From DATDVD01 sp035290065 (GTDB lineage: Bacteria; Pseudomonadota; Gammaproteobacteria; Coxiellales; Coxiellaceae): 8,622 nucleotides of DNA. Shown in pieces: positions 1 to 5,361 of this stretch (its first letter is position 1; the number at the start of each line of letters is the position of its first letter). The position numbers were made by a program, and so were the translations under genes. The notes under the pieces are model-generated. The model did not search any database. It worked only from the letters and a program-made list of their open reading frames with translations, and was not told the DNA's origin. Location: positions 1 through 8,622 of the forward strand of contig DATDVD010000105.1 in the NCBI GenBank assembly GCA_035290065.1, read 5' to 3'.

Positions 1-606
1 CGGGCTCGCTTAACCGCTCCGCAATGGGTTCAATTGTTAAAATATGTATCAGAAGATCAACGCAGACTTGCGGTGGCGCAATTTACAGTAGAAGAATTAA
101 CCGCTTATTTTCAACCCTATCCGATGGCTTTTCCTCAATTGCTGGCTTTATTACCGCAAGCAATCTTGCCTCATTCGAAATGGAGTGTTTTTCTGGCAGA
201 AAAACGTGACGCGCTAAAACCACGTGGAGCTGCAGCAATGGAAGCAGTTTTAGAAGCAGGCGCGGAAGTAGCACAAGCAGAAAGACCAGCACCCCGCGCA
301 GATATTAACCAAAAACAAGTTCTATTGGCAGCTTTCTTAGGCCTCTATTCTCTGCAACGTAACAAAAGAGGCCGTCATCTATCCTGTTGGGGTAGCCTCT
401 TTAGAGCTCCTCCAAAAGAAGTCAAAATGGCAGATGCTGCTTGGTTAGTAGGAGTTCTAGCTAGAACTACTGAGGTTGATCTGCAACTAGACGACGAAAA
501 AGATATTGCTCGTCGTGTAGCAGTCCTAGGTCAAGGCCGTTTGGGGGCTTGCTTAAACCATGAAGGGTTTACTCCTGCAAACGTTACCACAGCCCTTCGC
601 TGTTAA
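1..606 (+). CDS. 3' end of an unrecognised helical protein (5'-truncated)
   Basis: The frame is open from the first base, so this is the C-terminal 201 residues of a longer protein. The TTG at 34 is only an internal codon, because codons 1-33 read on without a stop. I do not recognise the family. The visible part is rich in Ala, Leu and Arg and looks largely alpha-helical, with no membrane segment. A polar Glu/Ala/Pro stretch (about 78-100) separates two helical parts. The second part contains LLAAFLGLY (about 108-116), a basic patch NKRGR (121-125), then SLFRAPPKEVK (132-142) and an Ala/Leu helix. The pattern of leucines, Tyr, basic residues, then xLFxxxxKExK resembles a small helical module I associate with Legionellales effector-type proteins, but this is a weak impression from memory. 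No terminator is visible in the 29 bases before dapE, so the two may be co-transcribed. Confidence 0.75.
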   Translation, partial: RARLTAPQWVQLLKYVSEDQRRLAVAQFTVEELTAYFQPYPMAFPQLLALLPQAILPHSKWSVFLAEKRDALKPRGAAAMEAVLEAGAEVAQAERPAPRADINQKQVLLAAFLGLYSLQRNKRGRHLSCWGSLFRAPPKEVKMADAAWLVGVLARTTEVDLQLDDEKDIARRVAVLGQGRLGACLNHEGFTPANVTTALRC

Positions 607-635
607 TTTTCTTCAATTTTCAGTAAGATCGTGGG

Positions 636-1772
636 ATGTCTGTCATTGAACTCGCCCAAGCTCTCATTCGTTGCCCTTCTGTAACCCCAGACGATGCAGG
701 CTGCCAAGCTATTTTAGCGGATCGTTTACGCGCATTAGGATTTGATATCCAACGATTGATGTTTGGACAAACCTCAAATTTATGGGCGCGCAAAGGCAAA
801 GAAGGCCCGCTGTTAATATTGGCTGGACATACAGATGTCGTACCCCCCGGGGAATTAACGCGCTGGCACTTTCCTCCGTTTGAAGCCGTGATAAAAAATC
901 AAACACTCTATGGGCGCGGTGCGCAAGATATGAAAAGTAGTTTAGCCGCAATGGTTATTGCTGTAGAGCGCTATTTAAAAGAACACTCGCATTTTTCCGG
1001 TTCTATTGCGTTTTTAATTACGAGTGATGAAGAAGGTGACGGCTTGGATGGCACGCCGAAAGTAGTGGAATATTTACACACTCAAAACGTGCACATGGAT
1101 TATGTGGTGGTGGGTGAAGCCACGTGTCAAAAACAATTAGGCGATACGATTAAAGTAGGTCGCCGAGGCTCTTTGCATGCGCAGATAACCTTTAAAGGAA
1201 CGGGGGGGCATGTAGCCTACCCTACTCACGCTATTAACCCTATTCATGCGGCTTTAAGTGGTTTGCAAGCACTCTGTCAAACGGAGTGGGATCAAGGCAA
1301 CGAATATTTTCCTCCTACTACTTTTCAAATTTCCAATATTCATGCGGGCACCGGTGCACCCAATGTTATTCCTACCGAATTAAAAGTAACGGCTAATTTT
1401 AGATTTTCGCCAGAATCGTCGGTGGAAAAAATAAAAAATAATGTTATGGCTTTGCTGGATCACGCAGGATGCGAATATACGATTGAGTGGCAAGTAGGGG
1501 CAGAAGCTTATTATTCGCCTCCTGGAAAATTAGCCTTATCCGTGCAAAAAGCGCTGCAAGAATGTTGCCATCTCACTCCTCACTTTAATACAGAAGGCGG
1601 CACATCGGATGGTCGCTGGCTTTCTCATTACTGTTCCGAGGTGATCGAATTTGGCCCTGTTAATGACACTATTCATAAACCGAATGAAAACATTCCGTTG
1701 AGGGACTTGGAGAAATTGGTGGAATGCTATGAGGTTATTCTAAAAGAGGTGTTAGGGAAAAATAAAAAATAG
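636..1772 (+). CDS. dapE: Succinyl-diaminopimelate desuccinylase
   Basis: DapE hydrolyses N-succinyl-LL-2,6-diaminopimelate to succinate and LL-diaminopimelate in the cytoplasm. This is the succinylase branch of lysine and peptidoglycan precursor synthesis. The 378-residue length matches the family (E. coli about 375). The M20 di-zinc peptidase signature is complete: AGHTDVVPPGE with His65 and Asp67, YGRGAQDMK with bridging Asp98, SDEEGDG with Glu132/Glu133, VGEAT with Glu161, and TIHKPNE with His347. GHVAYP (191-196) lies in the lid/dimerisation domain, and GGTSDGRW (321-328) is the usual substrate-side loop. The ATG at 636 gives MSVIELAQALIR, which lines up with the E. coli N terminus. Its ribosome binding site is weak, which fits translation or transcription continuing from the gene 29 bases upstream. 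A run of seven G (1202-1208) lies inside the GTGGHVAYP coding stretch but the frame is intact. Confidence 0.97.
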   Translation: MSVIELAQALIRCPSVTPDDAGCQAILADRLRALGFDIQRLMFGQTSNLWARKGKEGPLLILAGHTDVVPPGELTRWHFPPFEAVIKNQTLYGRGAQDMKSSLAAMVIAVERYLKEHSHFSGSIAFLITSDEEGDGLDGTPKVVEYLHTQNVHMDYVVVGEATCQKQLGDTIKVGRRGSLHAQITFKGTGGHVAYPTHAINPIHAALSGLQALCQTEWDQGNEYFPPTTFQISNIHAGTGAPNVIPTELKVTANFRFSPESSVEKIKNNVMALLDHAGCEYTIEWQVGAEAYYSPPGKLALSVQKALQECCHLTPHFNTEGGTSDGRWLSHYCSEVIEFGPVNDTIHKPNENIPLRDLEKLVECYEVILKEVLGKNKK

Positions 1773-1834
1773 GCTGCCGAACTCCGTAACGCTGACGTCT
1801 TTTCTTTCTAGATTTTCATTTTCCTCACTACAGA

Positions 1835-1924
1835 TGGTGGAGAGGGAGGGATTCGAACCCTCGGTACGTTTAAGCGTACATTCGCTTTCGAGGCGAGCCC
1901 TTTCAGCCACTCAGGCACCTCTCC
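1835..1924 (-). tRNA. tRNA-Ser (anticodon CGA)
   Basis: On the minus strand this forms a class II tRNA. The 7-bp acceptor stem is GGAGAGG/CCTCTCC, the anticodon loop is CTCGAAA with CGA at 1888-1890, the long variable arm has stem GTACG/CGTAC, and the T arm is GAGGG-TTCGAAT-CCCTC. CCA is encoded (1835-1837). It should read UCG. Two oddities are visible. The discriminator base is A (1838 is T on the plus strand) rather than the G usual for serine tRNAs. The first anticodon-stem pair (27-43) is a C/A mismatch, where the neighbouring tRNA-Ser has C-G. No convincing promoter was found in the AT-rich upstream stretch. It lies divergent to the second tRNA-Ser, with 243 bases between them. Confidence 0.93.
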
Positions 1925-1982
1925 GCATTATCAATAAATCAACCACTGCATTTTAAGTCCTCCTGACGCACTTGCCCGGCTT

Positions 1983-2010
1983 GCAGGGGCAGACCGTGGT
2001 CTGCCCGTGT
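1983..2010. repeat. REP-like palindromic hairpin, copy 1
   Basis: A perfect 9-bp inverted repeat, GGGCAGACC (1987-1995) and GGTCTGCCC (1998-2006), separated by only GT. It sits in the non-coding gap between the two tRNA-Ser genes. Flanks are asymmetric: an extra G and TGCA on the left, GTGTC on the right. It matches copy 2 when copy 2 is read on the other strand. The family looks like short extragenic palindromes. It lacks a T-run, so it is not an obvious rho-independent terminator. Confidence 0.75.
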
Positions 2011-2034
2011 CCAACATTAAACCTTGTGCTAATT

Positions 2035-2063
2035 TCCCGGGTCGATCACGATCGACCCCTACG
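2035..2063. repeat. REP-like palindromic hairpin, copy 2 (inverted)
   Basis: A perfect 9-bp inverted repeat, GGGTCGATC (2039-2047) and GATCGACCC (2050-2058), with the two-base spacer AC, followed by CTACG. Read on the minus strand it is GTAGGGG-TCGATC-GT-GATCGA-CCCG, which aligns with copy 1 (GCAGGGG-CAGACC-GT-GGTCTG-CCCG) without gaps. The two copies differ at stem positions on both sides in ways that keep every pair. So this is one repeat family in head-to-head orientation about 33 bases apart. Confidence 0.75.
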
Positions 2064-2074
2064 TTATCGTATAG

Positions 2075-2122
2075 GGGCCTTCCTTGAGCAGGCGTAGTGT
2101 AATCATTTGAAAGGGAAGGCTC
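2075..2122. repeat. Imperfect stem-loop upstream of tRNA-Ser(GGA)
   Basis: GGGCCTTCCTT (2075-2085) can pair with AAGGGAAGGCTC (2111-2122). This gives an 11-bp stem with two G-T wobbles and a loop of about 26 bases. It follows REP-like copy 2 directly. A short T-rich stretch (2127-2130) lies just after it, so a weak terminator is possible, but there is no gene on this strand immediately before it to terminate. Function unknown. Confidence 0.4.
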
Positions 2123-2167
2123 AATCTTTTCGAATACGCAAAATTAGGGTAATCTACACAGCCTTTT

Positions 2168-2258
2168 GGAGAGATGCCTGAGTGGCTGAAAGGGCTCGCC
2201 TGGAAAGTGAGTGTACGTTAATAGCGTACCGAGGGTTCGAATCCCTCTCTCTCCGCCA
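2168..2258 (+). tRNA. tRNA-Ser (anticodon GGA)
   Basis: Class II serine tRNA reading UCC/UCU. The acceptor stem is GGAGAGA/TCTCTCC, the anticodon loop CTGGAAA has GGA at 2202-2204, the variable-arm stem is GTACG/CGTAC, and the T arm is GAGGG-TTCGAAT-CCCTC. The discriminator is G (2255) and CCA is encoded (2256-2258). It shares long identical stretches with the divergent tRNA-Ser(CGA), including the D arm and T arm, so the pair also forms a long-range inverted repeat. TAATCT at 2150-2155 is a possible -10 element, but its -35 is poor. It lies 69 bases before the 4.5S RNA gene. Confidence 0.95.
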
Positions 2259-2292
2259 ACATTTCCCTTATATAGAGCTGCGTAGGAGGCTA

Positions 2293-2321
2293 TTGAGTCT
2301 TCTGCCCCAAACCATTACACT
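2293..2321 (+). promoter_or_regulatory. Promoter of the 4.5S RNA gene
   Basis: TTGAGT (2293-2298) and TACACT (2316-2321) are separated by exactly 17 bases. The expected start point seven bases downstream is about 2328. This coincides with the 5' end of the 4.5S RNA deduced independently from its terminal stem, which supports both calls. Confidence 0.6.
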
Positions 2322-2327
2322 ACCTCG

Positions 2328-2436
2328 GTGGCTACATAGGTGCCTCAACAGCGGTTGTAGTGTGAACCCCGCCAGGCCCGGAAGGGAGCAACGGCAGCAG
2401 TATTGACGCGTGTCTGAGTGTTGCTTGTGTAGTCAC
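2328..2436 (+). ncRNA. ffs: 4.5S RNA, signal recognition particle RNA (small bacterial type)
   Basis: This RNA binds Ffh and forms the signal recognition particle that targets nascent membrane proteins to FtsY and the translocon. The diagnostic domain IV is present around 2370-2400: GCCAGGCCCGGAAGGGAGCA, with the GGAA tetraloop at 2380-2383 and the asymmetric bulge sequence on the 3' side (AGCAACGGCAGCA), followed by TTGACGCGTGT, close to the E. coli sequence. The ends were set by the terminal stem: GTGGCTACA (2328-2336) pairs with TGTAGTCAC (2428-2436) with one G-U pair. The 109-base length is near the E. coli 114. Ends are accurate to a few bases. dnaX begins only 20 bases after its 3' end. 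Confidence 0.93.
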
Positions 2437-2442
2437 TTTTTA
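2428..2442 (+). terminator. T-run at the 3' end of 4.5S RNA
   Basis: Five T residues (2437-2441) follow the closed terminal stem of the 4.5S RNA, so the RNA's own helix may act as the terminator hairpin. It lies immediately before the ribosome binding site of dnaX (AAGGAAGG, about 2447-2454). Read-through from the ffs promoter could therefore feed the dnaX operon. Confidence 0.45.
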
Positions 2443-2456
2443 TTCAAAGGAAGGCG

Positions 2457-3992
2457 ATGACCTATTGTGTTCTTGCACGAAAATGGCGACCACGACAATT
2501 TGAAACGGTTATAGGCCAAGCTCTTACCACACAAGCACTACAAAATGCCCTCATTTCTCAACAGCTCCATCATGCCTATTTATTTACGGGTACGCATGGG
2601 ACGGGTAAAACGACCTTAGCGCGTATATTAGCCAAGTGTTTAAATTGTGAAATGGGTATCACCCCTACTCCGTGTGGCCAATGTTCGGCGTGTATTGGCA
2701 TTGATGAAGGCCGTTTTGTAGATTTATTAGAAGTAGATGCTGCCTCTAAAACCAAAGTAGAAGATACGCGAGAATTATTGGATAACGTGCCTTATGCACC
2801 CGCACAAGGGCGATTTAAAATTTATTTGATCGATGAAGTGCATATGCTATCCAACCATAGTTTTAATGCTCTGTTAAAAACACTGGAAGAACCGCCGCCA
2901 CACGTGAAATTTTTATTGGCCACGACCGATCCAGAGCGCTTACCTGCTACTATTCTTTCCCGCTGTTTACAATTTCATTTAAATTTATTAACTCCCACTG
3001 CCATTGAAATGCATTTGGCCTCTATTTTAAAAGAAGAAAATAAAACAACCGATGCGGGTTCACTTTCATTAATTGCTGAAGCAGCAAACGGCAGTATGCG
3101 AGATGCGTTAAGTTTATTGGATCAAGCCATTGCACTGTGCCCCGGAGGATTAGAAGAAAATACCCTCACTCAAATGCTAGGAGCAGTCAAATGGGAAAAT
3201 GTAGAGCCCCTGCTTATCGCCCTTCTTCAAAAAAATAATGAAACGCTAATGCATTTATTACAAAAGGTGAGTACGTGGGGGGTGCACTACGATCGTTTGT
3301 TGCAAAACGTATTAATGCGTTTACACGACATGGCATTATTACAAGTGGCGCCTACGCTGGCTTTACCGTATAAAAATAAGCTGTTGACGTTAACTCCCCT
3401 TGCCACTCCCGAGCAAATACATCGCTGTTATGAGATTGGATTAAAGGGCCAACGTTACTTATCGTATGCACCTTCCCCGCAGGTGGGATTCGAAATGATA
3501 CTATTGAAAATGCTCCACGCCTTGGAGCCACTATCTCCTGAAAAACTGAGAGAAAACCCTCTCTCCTCTCAAAATCCTTTACTTTCTGCTCAAAAAACCT
3601 CATGGGTGCATTTGCTAGAGGAATTAAAATTGAGTGGGGCGGCTTATCTCTTAGCATCCAACTGTTCTATGGACACCTATAAAGAGGATGAATTACAGCT
3701 TATTTTACATCCTACCAAAAAACCTTTAATTCACGAAAATTATGTAGCTCGCATTCAAGCGGCTTTGAGTGAATACACGGGAAAACCGTGCCGAATTAAA
3801 ATCGAACTAGGGATTTCCTTGGAAAAAACGCCGGAAGCCTTACGAGAAGAAGCGAAACACTCCCACCAAAAAGCGCTGACAGAAGCTTTACACCAACGGA
3901 AAAGTGTTCGGCAACTGAAAGAGACATTTGGAGCTAGCCTAATGGAAGAGACTGTGGTATCTAATAAAAACACTAATGGGGAGAATGAATGA
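2457..3992 (+). CDS. dnaX: DNA polymerase III clamp-loader subunit tau/gamma, compact form
   Basis: DnaX is the ATPase motor of the clamp loader, placing the beta sliding clamp on primed DNA. Its tau form also links the polymerase cores to DnaB. Domain I is clear: MTYCVLARKWRP start, Walker A GTHGTGKT (45-52), zinc ligands Cys64, Cys73, Cys76 and Cys79, Walker B LIDEVHML (124-131), sensor 1 ATTD (155-158), and SRC with arginine finger Arg169. At 511 residues it is shorter than E. coli tau (643). The Pro/Gln-rich linker and DnaB-binding part (domain IV) are mostly missing, while a domain V-like segment (about 380-500, the alpha-binding region in tau) remains. I found no canonical A AAA AAG slippery heptamer in frame, so a separate gamma product is not supported. 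The start has a strong ribosome binding site (AAGGAAGG). The stop overlaps the next start in ATGATG, indicating translational coupling. Confidence 0.97.
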   Translation: MTYCVLARKWRPRQFETVIGQALTTQALQNALISQQLHHAYLFTGTHGTGKTTLARILAKCLNCEMGITPTPCGQCSACIGIDEGRFVDLLEVDAASKTKVEDTRELLDNVPYAPAQGRFKIYLIDEVHMLSNHSFNALLKTLEEPPPHVKFLLATTDPERLPATILSRCLQFHLNLLTPTAIEMHLASILKEENKTTDAGSLSLIAEAANGSMRDALSLLDQAIALCPGGLEENTLTQMLGAVKWENVEPLLIALLQKNNETLMHLLQKVSTWGVHYDRLLQNVLMRLHDMALLQVAPTLALPYKNKLLTLTPLATPEQIHRCYEIGLKGQRYLSYAPSPQVGFEMILLKMLHALEPLSPEKLRENPLSSQNPLLSAQKTSWVHLLEELKLSGAAYLLASNCSMDTYKEDELQLILHPTKKPLIHENYVARIQAALSEYTGKPCRIKIELGISLEKTPEALREEAKHSHQKALTEALHQRKSVRQLKETFGASLMEETVVSNKNTNGENE

Positions 3993-4351
3993 TGAGTGAC
4001 AAACCTGAGAAAGACTTATTATCCGATATTAAAAACAGTATTATGGATATGCAATCCCATATGCAATCCACTTATTCTGATTTGGCCAACATTAAATTAA
4101 CGGGCGAATCGCACGATAAACTCGTAAAAATTATTATGTCGGCCACGTATGCCTTTGAAGATATTGAAATTGATCCACGGGCATTGGACGATATAAAAGA
4201 ATTTAAATGGCGTGTACGAGAAGCCTGGAAAGAATTAAGCGAAAAAATTCAGCAAACCACTCAAAATAAAACCTTAGAATTACTGCAAGGCATGCATATT
4301 CCAGACGAAATTAAAAATATTGGCCTGCCCGATGAGGATAAAAACCAATAG
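3989..4351 (+). CDS. Divergent YbaB/EbfC-family protein between dnaX and recR
   Basis: A 120-residue acidic cytoplasmic protein, occupying the slot where ybaB usually lies. It aligns with E. coli YbaB along most of its length: helical MQSHMQSTYSDLANI (21-35), LTGES (37-41) against VTGES, LVKI (45-48) against LVKV, IEIDPRAL (59-66) against VEIDPSLL, then a long helix and a GMHIPDEIK tail (101-109) against GMQLPPGFK. It lacks the Gly-rich GAG/GGG turn and the NG of the usual beta hairpin, and KWRVREAWKEL replaces the EDLVAAAF helix. So it is a diverged member of this nucleoid-associated, DNA-binding dimer family; whether it still binds DNA is unknown. Either ATG (3989 or 3992) could start it; both overlap the dnaX stop, and GGGGAG (3978-3983) is the ribosome binding site. 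The second, more typical YbaB lies just after recR. Confidence 0.85.
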   Translation: MMSDKPEKDLLSDIKNSIMDMQSHMQSTYSDLANIKLTGESHDKLVKIIMSATYAFEDIEIDPRALDDIKEFKWRVREAWKELSEKIQQTTQNKTLELLQGMHIPDEIKNIGLPDEDKNQ

Positions 4352-4359
4352 AGTGACGC

Positions 4360-4962
4360 ATGCTAAGCCCTCTAACACGACAATTGATTGAAGCATTAAC
4401 CTGTTTGCAAGGCATTGGGCCCAAATCGGCTCAACGATTGGCTTTTCAATTATTGGCGGATAAAAGCCGCTCCAAAGGCTTAGCGCTGAGTCAGGCATTA
4501 TTAGCGGCTATGGAGCAGGTCGGTCACTGTACGCACTGTGGAATCTACACCGAGCAAACGGTTTGCGAATTGTGCGAGAATCCCAAACGAGATGCTCGCC
4601 TTCTGTGTGTGGTGGAAAGCCCGGCGGATGTGGCGGCTATCGAACAAACCAGTCACTATCAAGGGCGATATTATGTGCTTCAAGGACACCTTTCTCCTTT
4701 GGATGGAAAAGGGCCTGAGGAAATTGGCATTCCCTATTTGCTAGAGCGATTGCGGCAAGAACCGATTCAAGAAGTGATTCTGGCCACTAACTCTACGATG
4801 GAAGGGGAGGCAACAGCCCACTATATCGCCACCCATATGGATCGTACTCGAATTCGGTGCTCTCGAATCGCCCATGGAGTGCCCATCGGGGGCGAGCTGG
4901 AGTATTTGGACGGGGGAACCTTAGCCCATGCCCTTCACTCTCGAATCGTATTAGCAACCTAA
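4360..4962 (+). CDS. recR: Recombination mediator protein RecR
   Basis: RecR acts with RecO (and RecF) to load RecA on SSB-coated single-stranded DNA at gaps during RecFOR repair. The 200-residue length matches E. coli (201). Visible parts in order: helix-hairpin-helix LQGIGPKSAQRLA (16-28), a four-cysteine zinc site Cys57, Cys60, Cys69 and Cys72 in HCTHC...CELC, then a Toprim domain starting LLCVVESPAD (81-90), GHLSPLDGKGPEEIG (109-123), ATNSTMEGEATAHYI (142-156) and the GVPIGGELEYLDGGTL segment (173-188). It lies 8 bases after the divergent YbaB gene and 12 bases before the second ybaB, so it is internal to the operon. The ribosome binding site is weak, as is common in coupled genes. Confidence 0.97.
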   Translation: MLSPLTRQLIEALTCLQGIGPKSAQRLAFQLLADKSRSKGLALSQALLAAMEQVGHCTHCGIYTEQTVCELCENPKRDARLLCVVESPADVAAIEQTSHYQGRYYVLQGHLSPLDGKGPEEIGIPYLLERLRQEPIQEVILATNSTMEGEATAHYIATHMDRTRIRCSRIAHGVPIGGELEYLDGGTLAHALHSRIVLAT

Positions 4963-4974
4963 AAGAGGTTAGAA

Positions 4975-5301
4975 ATGTCTCTAAATATCATGAAATTGAT
5001 GCAAAATGCCAAAAAAATGCAAGAAATATTTCAAGCGCAGCAAAAAGAGTTGGAGAGCTTAATGGTGCAGGGAGAAGCCGGTGGGGGAAGTGTAAAAGTG
5101 GAAATGAATGGGCGTTATCGCCCTAAAAAGCTGCACATCGATCCCGATATTCTTCGTGAATCCCCTGAAGTGGTAGAGGATCTTATTCTGGCAGCCTTCG
5201 CAGCTGCCACTGAGCAAGTTGAAAAAAGAACCCAAGAAAAAATGGCCTCTGCTACAAAAATGATGGACGGGGGTGATTTAAGTGATTGGCTAAATACTTA
5301 A
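4975..5301 (+). CDS. ybaB: Nucleoid-associated protein YbaB/EbfC
   Basis: A 108-residue member of the YbaB/EbfC family of small dimeric, tweezer-shaped DNA-binding proteins. The family pattern is well kept: N-terminal helix LMQNAKKMQ (8-16), GEAGGGSVKVEMNG (33-46) with the Gly-rich turn and NG hairpin, HIDPDIL (54-60), EDLILAAFAAA (68-78), and EKMASATK (88-95) before a short tail. The usual Met/Pro-rich C terminus is replaced by MMDGGDLSDWLNT. AAGAGG (about 4964-4969) is a good ribosome binding site. This is the more typical of two YbaB-family genes in the operon. Its position after recR, instead of between dnaX and recR, is unusual for gammaproteobacteria. From memory, unchecked, Coxiella burnetii also has a YbaB gene next to recR. 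Confidence 0.93.
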   Translation: MSLNIMKLMQNAKKMQEIFQAQQKELESLMVQGEAGGGSVKVEMNGRYRPKKLHIDPDILRESPEVVEDLILAAFAAATEQVEKRTQEKMASATKMMDGGDLSDWLNT

Positions 5302-5329
5302 GACTATTCTAATGTTGCAATGATATAAT
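5297..5329 (+). promoter_or_regulatory. Extended -10 promoter with possible PmrA-like box
   Basis: TGATATAAT (5321-5329) is a perfect extended -10 element 32 bases before the ATG at 5362. The -35 is poor: AAGACT at 5300-5305 with an 18-base spacer. Just upstream, CTTAAG (5297-5302) and TCTAAT (5308-5313) are 11 bases apart, start to start. This resembles the CTTAAT-N5-CTTAAT direct repeat bound by PmrA response regulators, which control many Dot/Icm effector genes in Legionella and Coxiella. Half-site matches are 5/6 and 4/6. The box overlaps the ybaB stop codon. The -10 is well supported; the PmrA reading is tentative. Confidence 0.55.
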
Positions 5330-5361
5330 GCCTTTACTAAAGCCCTAAAAAGGTAAGATGT

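Noticed and set aside
34..606. Gene starting at the TTG at 34
   Set aside because: The frame is open back to base 1 and the TTG has no ribosome binding site; the gene is simply cut by the window edge.
1202..1208. Run of seven G in dapE as a phase-variable switch
   Set aside because: dapE is an essential-type biosynthetic gene, the run encodes a normal GTGGHVAYP motif, and seven bases is short for a contingency tract.
1835..2258. Long inverted repeat that could mark an insertion sequence or transposon
   Set aside because: The arms are the two homologous tRNA-Ser genes in opposite orientation; there is no transposase frame between them and no target duplication.
2182..2406. 74-residue plus-strand open frame
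   Set aside because: It runs through tRNA-Ser(GGA) and into the 4.5S RNA core, so it is a chance frame over RNA genes.
3591..3599. Possible dnaX -1 frameshift site at an A6 run
   Set aside because: The in-frame codons are CAA AAA ACC, which do not make an X XXY YYZ heptamer, and no clear upstream Shine-Dalgarno stimulator plus downstream hairpin was seen.
4857..5126. 89-residue plus-strand frame bridging recR and ybaB
   Set aside because: It overlaps two well-recognised genes in another frame and has no family features.
5302..5361. Terminator between ybaB and the large gene
   Set aside because: No GC-rich stem followed by a T-run is present; read-through from the dnaX operon is possible.
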